A DNA stretch of 64,000 bases from Xenopus tropicalis (Eukaryota > Chordata > Amphibia > Anura > Pipidae): positions 65,832,764 through 65,896,763 of the forward strand of contig NC_030683.2 in NCBI RefSeq assembly GCF_000004195.4. Reading direction: 5' to 3'. How positions within the stretch are numbered: position 1 is the stretch's first letter; every line of letters starts with the position of its first letter. The position numbers and the translations under genes were made by a program. Shown piece by piece: positions 23,646-34,542 of the stretch. The notes beneath the pieces were generated by a model that was not told where the DNA came from, did no database searches, and worked only from the letters and a program-made list of their open reading frames with translations.

Positions 23646-24445
23646 AACCAATGGTTGAGGGCTGAAAGTCTGTCTGCGTGCTTGCAGGGACCAGTTCACA
23701 ACCCCCAGGCTCGCAGTGTAATGTATTTTTCCTTCACCTTGTGCTGTTGTGATGCATTCTGAGACTTGAAGTCCCCCTGTTTTCCAGAGAATCTGTGCAC
23801 CACCCACTATATGAAGCAGAGGCTTTGAATTATGAGATAATTAGTATTAGTGAGACCTGTGTGACAAATATATATTTGTTTCACCTTTTAGCAAGGACAC
23901 AGGGAATAAATTAAAACTATTTTCTTTATGTAAAACCAGAATGCAAAAAGTTCAGGAAAGGCTAGCACTGGACACATAGTTTAGGCCTTTCACAAACAAG
24001 TCAGGTTTTCAGTTATCCAGACATTGACTAGAGTTATAGGGTAACAAAGTGAGAAAAGGCAAACCATTTTGTAAATATACTTTTTAGGGCTCATTTATGA
24101 GTGTATGTGTGCAATATGCATTTTTTGGATGCTATTATCCATATTTTAAATCATAATGCAGCGTTTCCCCCCATAATTCCAGCATAATTAGAAAAAATTG
24201 GATATTAAAGGTGCTTGCAAGTATATGCACCTCAAGCCAGTTCTTTGCAAAAAAAAAAATAATTTATATGTCCTTAACATGTTACTAAGAATATGTCTAA
24301 CAAACTAACATTTAAATATTTAAAATCAAGAAATTTTACACTTTGCCTGGAAGCAACACTTTCTGCTGAGTCACTTATTTCAGGTTTGCCGGTTGTGTAA
24401 TACCTGCACCCATCTTTACATTGCATAACCTATAATATATTGCCA
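23646..24445. other. No gene seen
   Basis: Non-coding. No clear repeat boundary. Confidence 0.5.
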
Positions 24446-24630
24446 GTAGTGATGGGCAAAATGTTTCACCAGGCATAGATTCGCTGCAAATTTCCGCGTT
24501 TCGCCATTGGCGGATTGTTTCGCGAAACGATAAAAAAATTCGGCGCTGAAAAATTTGCAGAGCGTCCAAAGAAAAAATTGTTGCGGGCGACATTTTTTTT
24601 TGATGTGCGACATTTCCTCTGCACTCACCC
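24446..24630. mobile_element. MITE of the AGTGATGGGC family
   Basis: Begins AGTAGTGATGGGCAAAATG and ends in an inverted, worn CACTCACCCATTA. The interior has TTTCGCGAAAC and repeated TTTCGC words. Relatives lie at 37784-37945 and 40233-40510. Confidence 0.6.
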
Positions 24631-26086
24631 ATTATCAATATGTATAAATAGGACATTTAGACATTCTGTGCATTAAGATACTAAGAAATGCCCTCAGTAC
24701 TAATCTTAAATTACTTATATAAGTCAGTGTAGGACTGGCCAGAAGGGATGACTTTGACGTAGTTGGCCAGCTTGAAGTATATTGCAATGTATGGACAAAC
24801 AATCCCTGTTTTGTTTAAAGGGGAGGGCATTTCTTAGTAGCTTAATGCTAGGATCTTTTGCGGTTGTCTATATTTATTTTGTGGTCACAACCTCATTGCA
24901 CCCCCGACTAATGGTTTACAATTTAGTGGTTGAGCACAACTTTCCCCTTTTTTTCCCCCTTCGTCACTTGTGTTATTGTTCATGCTTAAAGGTAGCGTAA
25001 TCTTTTGGAGCAAACTTAACAACTGTTTCATTAAGAAGTTTTATTACATACTCTGCATACTGTCACTAACAATAAAATTAGCAAACTTTCTTCTACTGTT
25101 GGAAAGTGGTCGCTAAATAGTTTCTGTGTTCTCAAAGTCCATATTAAATTTGCACAAAGGCAAATTTGTTCACACAGAGGCATCGATTTTTGCATTGCGG
25201 CTTTTATAACATTTCCCCTAAATGTAGATGCCTAGAAGAACAAATCTGTATAGGGATTGTAATTAATATAGTGTTATAAGTTTCTGATTATTTATTAATG
25301 ATATAACAAAAATATCTAACAGTCTGGGTATATGAACGGACAATAAACTAAGCACCAGGAATGGAGCCAATTAGCAACTGCAAAGCTATATAAAAAAAAG
25401 ACATAAAGGAAGGCTTGCTAAATTAGGTTTCTTTACATTTACTGTATTTAATAGTGTGATTGTGTAAAAATTCAAAGTCAGCAGAAATCCCGGGGGAACA
25501 TTTTTTTGTACCCATTCTTATTCCAGAGACAGGAATCCAAGGCCATCCTTTGTGAATTAATGAAAGGTAATTTTAAAAGCCAAGAACACCAGGAAATGAA
25601 TATTTCCCAAAATAAATGTCAAATAACGATCACTAAAGGGCAGATTTGTTAATTCGCACATTTTGCTGTGTTTCATACCAATTATAGCATAAAAAACAGA
25701 ATCATGCCTGGGTTTAGGTGGCAAGATTTTTATTTTTGAGAAACAGCTAGGAAAACCCACAATTGCAATAAGGGCTTCAGTTTATAAACACTTACAGTAT
25801 TATCTAAAATTCCATTAAGAGGACAGGTTGGTTTTGTTTAGCCAGCAGGTAAAAAATGATTGAACCCAGCGGCGTTGATAATAAACATGATTCAATAAAA
25901 AACAACATCAACTTCAGAGAAAAGATTTTTACATGCACAGGAAAAATACATTGTATTTCAGGTCATTATTTTCATTTTTACATTTTTCATAGCAATGTTT
26001 AACTTGATGGAAATGTGTATTTTTAATCCCCAGTTACAGTTACTACATTATTACTTTTAAAGGAAATAGTCTACAGATCACGAATA
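24631..26086. other. No gene seen
   Basis: AT-rich non-coding sequence. Confidence 0.5.
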
Positions 26087-26090
26087 TAAG

Positions 26091-26978
26091 TGTAACCCCT
26101 TTTTGGCTGTAATACAGACAAGTCCAGCTAGGATGGATTAAAGCATGGGATGGATTGGACTCTTTTTCTTAGGATGAGCCTTCGCTATGTGGAAGATTGT
26201 ATGCGGAGAATGTTGTTAAACTACACCTCCCACTACCAGATATAATAAAGTAAGTAGAAAAGGAAAATTAAGGATGCAAGTCTTTGCGAAAAAACTGAAC
26301 TGGGTTTATTGTCCAAGACAATGAAATGAAATGCAGGATTCAACAAAATACTCACAACAGATGTATATCAGTAGATGCAAGTTAAATGCAGAGCAAACAA
26401 ATATAAAGATGCACCATGGTGGAGAGTAGCTTAGGATTTCTACCTCTAGTGGTTTGGATCCCATTAAGCAGATCAGGGATACTCAATCTAAGCAGGATAC
26501 CCTGGTAACTACCATGGTCCCTTCACTAAGGCAGCAGAGCCAGTAAAGGAAAATACCCCCTGCTATCTCTCCTAGTTGGAGCAAAGAAGTTTGCTATCTA
26601 ATTATGACTTGACTCACTTTCCTAGAAAGTGCTACAACAAGAACTGACCTGCTCTAAATAAATCTTTATTCATTGGGTCTCTGCTCCCCAACTTCTCTAG
26701 AGATGATGGCTTCCTCTAGGGCCAAACACTTCTTGGCCATGTGAATTCCAGGCTTACTGGAGCACATCCACACAGATCAACTGCTGAAGGCCAAGAAGGA
26801 AGATCCACCCCTAACAAAACACTATATTAAAGTGTGGCAGGAAAAAGTCATTACCTATGGGTCATCTCATAAAGTGCAATATGTAAATAGAAAAAATAGA
26901 TACCTGGTCATCTGCCCAGTAACAATGGAAATAAGGAAGGTATGGTTTAAAGCATAGTTAACCCTATAGGGCCCTACA
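26091..26978 (-). mobile_element. Solo LTR (family A, copy 2)
   Basis: TGTAACCCC at the start, CCCTACA at the end, flanked by the 4-bp duplication TAAG (26087-26090, 26979-26982). It shares GATGAGCCTTCGCTAT-type and GGGTTTATT...ACTCACA-type blocks with 5071-5990, in the same orientation. The minus strand has AATAAA near 26305 and a TATA-like box near 26826. No internal sequence remains. Confidence 0.8.
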
Positions 26979-26982
26979 TAAG

Positions 26983-27383
26983 AAATACAGATCTTTTTGA
27001 CTTTCCGTCAGTGTATATGACAAGCCATGGTATTATCTAACATCTTTCCTACCTTTACCTACTCATTTTATTTTCTGGGGGCTTTATAATTAAATATTAA
27101 TTAATTTGCAACTTGCTACAGCCACACCAGGCTGATTCTCAGCCGGTGGATAAATGCTCCGATCATCCTACCCCTGTTGTACGTACATTTTAACCCATAT
27201 GCGCATTTTTAAAAAACTGTATGCTCAGGTCAGAATAAATACAAAATGTGGTGTTTTCACAGACAATACTTGTGAGTAATTGTGCCACAATTTGCTGTGT
27301 GCGCTGGCATCATAATGTGTGTACACACTGTAGGGATTTAGCTGGTAGCAGAAGGGAAGCTGTCCTTCACAGATGAGACAGAC
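26983..27383. other. No gene seen
   Basis: Non-coding. Confidence 0.45.
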
Positions 27384-27823
27384 AACTCTGATTTTCGTAG
27401 CGCTACGACTTGCGCGAATTGTCGCAACTTTTTCGTAGCCTTCGCGCCGAGTACGAAAGATTCGGATTCATTCAAGCTTCAGTATCGTGACTTTTCTTGG
27501 GCCAGGTTGGAGCTGCAGAGTGCCATTGAGTTCTATGGGAGGCTTCCAAAATCATGCAAAGTCTGAAAGTTTTGCCCGCAGTTTACGAGCGCTCAATACG
27601 AAAAAGTTGCGACAAGATACAAGCAAATCGTAATGGCTACGAAAAAGTCGCGACAATTCGCGCAAGTCGTAATGGTTACGAAAAAGTCACGACAATTTAC
27701 GAAAAGTCATAACGGCGACGAAAAAATCGCAAAAAATACGAAAAAGTCACAAAATGTTCGTTTTCCAATCGAAATTTTTCCAATTCGGATTCGGATTCGT
27801 GGGTTAGTAAATCAGCCCCTATA
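27384..27823. mobile_element. Harbinger-like MITE with GTCGCGACTTTTTC repeats (copy 2)
   Basis: The right end GGGTTAGTAAATCAGCCCC is the inverted terminus of the 49290 family. The interior alternates GCGAATTGTCGCAACTTTTTC and its complement (27405-27430 and 27597-27760), making the element largely palindromic. The left terminus is unclear. Confidence 0.6.
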
Positions 27824-29939
27824 TCTGCCATCCAACAGACAGTTCTCACTGAGACAAACCTTTTTGTCACAACACCCAAACAAACAGCTTAGAGGAAACA
27901 TTGGTCCTGTAGTTATCTATCATACATTTGGGGCATCTACTTTTAATGATATTTTTTTACCTTACCCTCAAACCAACAGAGCTTCACATTCTTACTAAGA
28001 TTTCAAAGGCTTTCAATGTTATATTAGTCTTTGTGGATTGTCATAGAATATTAATTCTAAAGGTTCAACAGAGCACTCAGCTGCAATGTGAATAATTTGG
28101 CTGCCTGTGACTAAGAGGTTTTCCAAACTGTCATAAATTCTTAAAAATTGTTGTGCCAACTGTGATCATAATACTTAATGTGTTTAATCTGCTTTTGCCT
28201 GAATATTATTTAACCAAATATAGAACTGATTAGCTCTTCTTCCTTTTAGGCATGTCATATAAAGAGCATATTAAACAAATAATTACAATAATAAATTGCT
28301 CTAATTTAAAGGGATAATAGGGAAGGGTTTAGGTAAAAAAATCATGTAAAGAGCAATAAAGCTGTTACTGTAAGGAACCAAAAAAAGAGGTGCCCAAAAC
28401 AGCCCCACAGAATAACAATTGAATTGCTGGGTTACTGTTGCCAGATGATAATTGCCTCAAAAAGCTTCTGTAGGTTCGTTTCAGGCAACTATCAATGAAT
28501 AAAACTAGCATAAGCACTTGACAGGTGTTAATCTGCAGGGGATTCTATGATTTTAGGCACTTGGACAAGCACCAGTTACTTCCAGTAACATTTGGTAGGC
28601 GTTATCAAATAAGGGTGCATAATACATAAACGTTCTGCACTGCGGTGCCTCTCTTGCATGTTGTTTTTGTGCAAGGACAGGTTGAGCTGCTGTTGCACCT
28701 ATATACTTTGAATGAAATATGGTAGTGCAGCTTTATTATTAACATTTATACAGACCCAACATTATGTGGAGCATTTCCCAGTAAATTTTAAATCATTCAC
28801 AACACTCCCTGCCCCAGGGAAAGGATGGCTTTGCAGTGCTAGAATTCAGACTTATTTTGTTTGTTTACCATTCTTGGATTAGATGAACCCTCAGTGGATA
28901 CAAACCACATTAACTGTGGCCACCACCTCACTGTAAGAGCCTGTCATATATTACTCATATGGTGGGCAGGTATTAAACAGATTACATTAATTGAGATAAA
29001 AAATCAATGGCATGGAGGGGGTGATTAAACATCATTTTTCAATAGTTATAATAAAATACCAGTATTATAATATTGCTTATTCTTTCTGTTTTGAGCAAAA
29101 TTACAGACAAGCCTTTAAAATAACTAGGTACCTGCCATGCAGAATTTTACACCTACTCATTTAGAAATGTTGTATTTCATGTGTCAGGCATGCATATTAG
29201 AGCTTTCAGGATATCACTTTAGCCATGAAATTAATACTGAAATTAGAACATGAACCAGTTAATAAACTCTGAGTGATCTTCAGATGCTCTTTCACAGATT
29301 TGTTTTGAAAAAAATGGCATATATTTAAGACCAGCCTTTTCTAATGCCAAGGAGCACTGCACCCAGTTCTTTCTTAGCGCTACTATGACTGTACAGCCAC
29401 ACTAACAGGTGTGTAAAGGTATACATAACATGGTTCATAGAATTATTTGAATAGCATTTAATTCTCTGATATGACTTTAAAAATTAAACAGTACAAAAAA
29501 GGGTTTCTCACAATTAAAAATGTTGCTGGGAAGACCAACAAAAACGAAATATATCAACTAGCCTGTGGATTAAAACTCCATTTTGCACATTGCTAAGCTA
29601 AGCTTCCTTGTTCTTTCATCTTGCAGCAGAGATAATATTGTTTACTACTGAGAGAGGAAGTCATCAAATGGCATTTGCAAAGGTAATACGAAAATAAAAA
29701 AAGCTGTAATTACTTTGCATTCTTCCAACTAACGGGCAAAACTGATACAATATAATTAAGAACAATATTACATGCACCAACCAGACATACTGTGCTTATC
29801 TATCTTGTGATCACATAATAGTGCTGTTTCTTATTATGCCTTTGATAGATCCATACATTTTTAAGGCCATATAATTTTGAAGGATTACATTGGCAACAAT
29901 AAGGACTTTTCCCTGAATTTAAAGGATGAAAAAGCAAAG
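27824..29939. other. No gene seen
   Basis: AT-rich non-coding sequence. Confidence 0.5.
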
Positions 29940-30021
29940 CAAAGCATCTAATTGGCTGCTATGGGCGACATCACCAGTAATGTTTAACTCCACTTTTTAC
30001 ACAGCATGATAAATATACCCC
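29940..30021. mobile_element. Half copy of the 16559 palindromic MITE
   Basis: Contains ATTGGCTGCTATGGGCGACA and the terminus CACAGCATGATAAATATACCCC. The left half is missing. Confidence 0.6.
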
Positions 30022-30467
30022 AAAGATTTCTAGTAATAAGCAGAAATTGTCTTTTTTAATTCTTTTCATTGCAGTCAACAGATAAGTAAGTAATCCAAGC
30101 AATAATATTACCGACAGCAAATTATAAATTGTTTTGGTGCTAAAAAATTTTCAGTAGTGAGAATTTTCAGTAGTGCAGACAAAAATTAAACATTTAAATG
30201 TGGGGATTCAGAACACAGAGTCTGCGTGTGTATTGCAATACAAGTCCGTTCAGGCAGTTGTGGCCTCTCATATGCAATCATTATCTCTCAATGGTGAAGA
30301 CTCAGCTTTCAGTTTTACATGGGAAAAACAATACTACCTGTAAGAGATCGTATAACATAACACCATTCAACTATAAGGAATGAAGTGACCAAGTTACCAG
30401 TACCATATAATTTTATACAAGCAGTACATCAGACTTTAGATATGCTATTATTGAGCCAGTGCTACCT
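30022..30467. other. No gene seen
   Basis: Non-coding. A 15-bp direct repeat (GAATTTTCAGTAGTG-like) lies at 30149-30175. Confidence 0.4.
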
Positions 30468-30470
30468 TTA

Positions 30471-30682
30471 GGGCCGTGGCAGACGTGGGACAGACGGGGA
30501 GATTAGTCGCCCGCGGCAAATCTCCCTTGTTGCGGGCAACTAATCTCCCCGAAATGCCATCCCACCGGCTAGAATGTAAATCGCTGGTGGGATGGCATAC
30601 GTGGCGCCTCATACGCGATTTCGGGAAATCGTGGCGCCACGTATGCCATCCCACCGACTAATGGCCCCGTCTGTCACAGCCC
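30471..30682. mobile_element. Harbinger-like MITE (GGGCCGTGGC family)
   Basis: The ends GGGCCGTGGCAGACG and, complemented, GGGCTGTGACAGACG are bracketed by TTA (30468-30470, 30683-30685). The interior has strong palindromes (GGGAGATTAGTCGCC..., GCCATCCCACC repeated and inverted, GTGGCGCC...GGCGCCAC). A worn relative lies at 42470-42610. Confidence 0.78.
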
Positions 30683-30685
30683 TTA

Positions 30686-31067
30686 GGGTGAAGACACACA
30701 GAGCTACTTAGTAGCAGCTACTTGTCACGGATACGATAATTTCTGAAGATCGCAAATATCACGAAAATGCTTACAAAAAATTGCGATAATATCGTATTGG
30801 CGATCCGAAAGTCACTAAATTTTTGTACCGAACAATTGTAAACAGCGGCAGAACCTTTCCGAATTTTTGCGCGCAAGCGTACGAAAAAGTTGTGCAAGCG
30901 TGGAAAAAAACTGCGAAAATATGCTCGGAGTGTTCGAATAAACACTCCGAGCGTTCGTGTCTTAATAAATCTCCCCCCTAGAGACAGTTATCAGTAAATG
31001 ATCAACATTGTCTATTTCTGTAGCCACGACAAGTAGCTGCTACTAGTAGCTCCGTGGGTCTCCACCC
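30686..31067. mobile_element. Harbinger-like MITE abutting the previous one, with inner insertion
   Basis: The inverted ends are GGGTGAAGACACACAGAGCT and, complemented, GGGTGGAGACCCACGGAGCT, followed by CAGCTACTTGTC on both sides. TTA flanks it (30683-30685 and 31068-31070). The centre (about 30729-30979) is a different CGATAA/TACGAAAA-rich MITE fragment ending ATAAATCTCCCCCC. Confidence 0.72.
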
Positions 31068-31070
31068 TTA

Positions 31071-31413
31071 AGGTGAAGAGGTAACAGAGAGCTCTTGTAT
31101 ATGTATGGTAAAAAAAAATATGCACAGAAAACCATGCTAAAAAATTTGGATAGTGAATTACCCCCCCGCCTCTTATTAATGCACTGTGTATATTTTGATT
31201 GAAGTGTATAGTATTATTTAATCTACAATGCACTCAAGATTAGAAAAGCATTGACATTTGGAGTTTAAACTTTAAAGTAAAAATAATCATTAGAATGATT
31301 TAACATGATATTTCTTTTATAGCGGCATTGTAATTGTGATAAATGAATCTATTCCACTGTACTGTTAATTCTAATTTTTCTCAATATATTTGTATTAGAG
31401 TTTTTGATAAATG
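31071..31413. other. No gene seen
   Basis: Non-coding AT-rich sequence. Confidence 0.4.
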
Positions 31414-31627
31414 TACAGGTATAGGACCCATTATCCAGAATGCTCGGAACTAATGGTATTCCAGATAAGGGGTCTTTCTGTAATTTGGATCTCCATACCT
31501 TAAATATACTAAAAATCAATAAAACATTAATTAACCTATTTACTGCCAACGACGATGGGATACGTTGTGGCCGAAAAAGGGCTTAACTGCCAACGACGTG
31601 TCCCATACGTCATCGGATGAAGGATTC

Positions 31628-31777
31628 TCTCTGCAGCGGCGGCACATGCAGAGATTTTCTAGCGATGACAGCCCCCTGGGCAACAAGCCAGGGGGGCTGT
31701 CATGTGGGTCCTGCGACGCGATCATCGCAGGACCATCCTAGAAGCAGCAGACGCGATTGCATTGCGTCTGCTGCTTC
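31628..31777. repeat. Cluster of four hairpins in the piggyBac subterminal region
   Basis: 31628-31654 (8-bp arms TCTCTGCA), 31667-31701 (GACAGCCCCC arms), 31707-31734 (GGTCCTGCGA arms) and 31741-31777 (14-bp arms GAAGCAGCAGACGC). All are GC-rich in an AT-rich setting. Confidence 0.85.
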
Positions 31778-32259
31778 CTGCTTCCCCCCAACGGCACCGC
31801 CCACTGAGATCCTGCAGCCTGGAGGACAGAGCCAAGCGATCGGTGCTTCAGGACAGGTAAGGTGTTTTTTTTTTTGCACTTACACACTTACACACACACT
31901 TACATACATTTATACACACTTACAGCACACAATTTAGCAGTTTTTTTTTCATTTTTCACACTTATATACACTTATATACACTCATATACACACTTACACA
32001 CTTTCACACAACTTTTACACATGTACACACATGTATACACAAACACTTCTTTTTTTTTATTTTATTTTACCACTTTGTTTTTAGTTTCTTTTACCTAAAA
32101 ACTGTTTATTTTGACAGAGTGACTATTGGATCGTGTGACTGTGTGTGTGTTGTTTTACTGATCTGCACAATTTTTGTGGTTTTATCGCATTTTTATCCCT
32201 GTATAAGTGTTCCTAATCTGTTTTTAGCATAGCTTTGCCATGTGTAACTTTAGTGTACA

Positions 32260-33560
32260 AAAATAACTTTACCTATTTTGAATTCATCAGAATGTGTACT
32301 TTCCAAAAATATATGTTTTTCTGGGGGTCTCTGTATAGTTAGGGGGTTTTACGGCACATAATACGCTGACAGGGGGCTCTGTATGCAATAACTGAGTTGG
32401 CAGGCGAGAAATCCATATGCGCTATTTTCATTTTGGGGTCAGTACATACCGCAGACTTTGGTATATCTATGCATATTGAGCATCAAACTGTTCAGTAGAC
32501 CTTAGGTGTTCCCATTTGGGGTGATTTGTCTTTGTACGCTAGAAATTGTGTGAGATAAATGTGGCAAATTGCAACATTTTTAGGCTTTAGGATTTTCTGA
32601 AATGTCATAAAAACCAATAAATTTAGGAAAGCTTTGCAGATTGAGCTGGCAGGCGAGAAATCCTTATGCGCTATTTTCATTTTGGATTCAGTACATACCA
32701 CAGACTTTGGTATATCTACAGTATGCATATTGGGCATCAAACTATTCAGTAGACCTTAGGTGTTCCTATTTGGGGTGATTTGCCTTTATCAAGAAATTGT
32801 GAGAGATAAATGCGGCAAATTGCATTTTTATGCGATTTTCTGAAATATCATAAAAATCTGCGAATTTAGGAAAGCTTTGCAGATTGGCACTTTGGAGCAA
32901 AAAGAAATGTTTACCCATTATAGATTCGGAGGAATGTGTACTTTCCAAAAATATATGGAGTGTACTTTTTTGTAGCATTATCCCACATAAAGGATGTAAA
33001 TGTGTTGATTTTAAAGGAGCTGAAATGATAGATCATATGGGGGTATGTTCCCATTGGGGCCCCTACATCCAAATATTTAGGTAAACCTATACATATTTGG
33101 CATCAAACTGTTCAGTGGACCCCTGGCGTTCAAATTTAGGGTGTTTTATCTTGGTACCTAATGCTATGTGGGAGATAAGATGCTGCAAAGTGGAAGCTTT
33201 GAGGGGATTTTTGAAAATGTCATCAAAATTGCTAACTTTAGAAAAGCTGTGCGGCTTGGTACTTTGGAGTAGAAAGACATGGGTACCCATTTTAGATTCG
33301 GGGGAATGTGTACTTTCCAAAAATATATGACTTTCTAGCTTTATCCCACATATAATGATGTAAATATGTTGATTTTGCTGGAGCTGAAATAATAGAAATA
33401 ATTGATCATATGGGGGTATGTTCACATTGGGGCCACTACATGCCACATGTTCATGCCACTACATGCCACATATTTTGGTAAACCTGTACATATTGGGCAT
33501 AAAACTGTTCAGTGGACCCCTGGTGTTCATATTTAGGGTGTTTTATTTGGTTACTTTATG
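32260..33560. repeat. Imperfect long tandem repeats inside the piggyBac relic
   Basis: The block CATCAAACTGTTCAGT(A/G)GACC recurs near 32480, 32735, 33100 and 33500. GAATGTGTACTTTCCAAAAA recurs near 32290, 32930 and 33305. Units are about 250-400 bp and diverged. Confidence 0.7.
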
Positions 33561-34450
33561 ACCTGTAGGAAATAAGATACTAAAGACTGGAAGCTTTGAA
33601 GCAATTTTTTTAAAAATTTCACAAATTTTGATAAAAACCAATAACTTTAGGAAAGCATTGCAACTTGATAGTTTGGAGTAGACAGACAGTTATGCCTATT
33701 CTGGATTCCCCAGAATCTGTTCTTTCCAAAAATGTACAATTTTCTGGGATAAACCTTCTTTTTTGTCCTTGAAATCTAAAGTATGCAGCTTTCTAAACAG
33801 GGCTTTGGAAATTTGGTAGTGTACTGCTGGGAGTTTTTGAGAAATCTCCATAAATCTATATATATTTGGTATTGGCACGTTCAAGAGACATGGGGCTTTC
33901 CAAATCAGTTGTATTTTTGTGCATAAAATAATTTTTGTTTCTAGTATGTGTGTTTATATTATGGAAAATTTGATTTTTTTTTTAGAAGCCTATATCTTGT
34001 TACAGAAGTGGAATTGCACAAAAATTCTACCATATTTTGAAAGCTTAGGTTGTTCTGAAAAAAAACTAAATATCGTTTTCCTGGGTAAACTTAAAGTCCC
34101 CCCTGAGGAAAGGCCCCTAAAGTAAAACAGTGCAAAATGTTCAAAAACTGTCTGGCAATACAAGTTCCGCTTTGACCAAAACGGCTGGCAGTGAAAGGGT
34201 TAAACCCAATAGGATTGTTTTGCATCCAATAAGGATTATTTATATCTTAGTTGTGATCAGTTACAAGGTGTTGTTTTATTATTACAGAGAAAAAAGAAAT
34301 CAGTTTTAAAATTCTGAATTATTTGATTAAAATGGAGTCTATGAGAGACGGGCTTTCTGTAATTTGGAGCTTTCTGGATAATGGGTTTCTGGATAAGGGA
34401 TCCCATACCTGTAAGTGAGGTCCTAAAACCTAACAGCTTTTTTCATCCTT

Positions 34451-34542
34451 TAAGGTAAAAAAAAGTTACAATCACTATGGGGTGCCTAATATTTTGCACC
34501 CCCTAGTGATTTAGCCTTTGATTCTCCTTTAATATCAGTCAG
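34451..34542. mobile_element. Miniature T2-type MITE, about 90 bp
   Basis: TTTAAGG at the left and CTCCTTTAA at the right flank a central GGGGTGCC...GCACCCC palindrome. It looks like a deletion derivative of the TTAAAGGAGAAGGAAAG family seen at 45309-45896. Confidence 0.5.

Larger units (their letters stand above)
31530..34204. mobile_element. Uribo-like piggyBac relic, non-autonomous
   Basis: TTAA plus CCTATTTACTGCCAACGACG at the left, and the inverted CCCTTTCACTGCCAG plus TTAA at the right, match the terminal repeats of frog piggyBac elements. The ACGACG(A/T)...CCCATACGTC words of the left subterminal region also fit. About 2.7 kb long, without a transposase frame. The interior holds four hairpins (31628-31777), an ACACTTAC-rich minisatellite (31878-32045) and imperfect repeats (32260-33560). 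Confidence 0.75.
31416..34411. mobile_element. TA-flanked MITE interrupted by a piggyBac relic
   Basis: The outer ends CAGGTATAGGACCCATTATC and, complemented, CAGGTATGGGATCCCTTATC are flanked by TA. The left arm is 31416-31533 and the right arm 34203-34411. Between the arms lies a TTAA-flanked piggyBac-like insertion. A further copy of this MITE starts at 63841. Confidence 0.78.

Noticed and set aside
31617..31937. 106-codon plus-strand frame
   Set aside because: Crosses the hairpin cluster and minisatellite of the piggyBac relic and has no transposase motifs.
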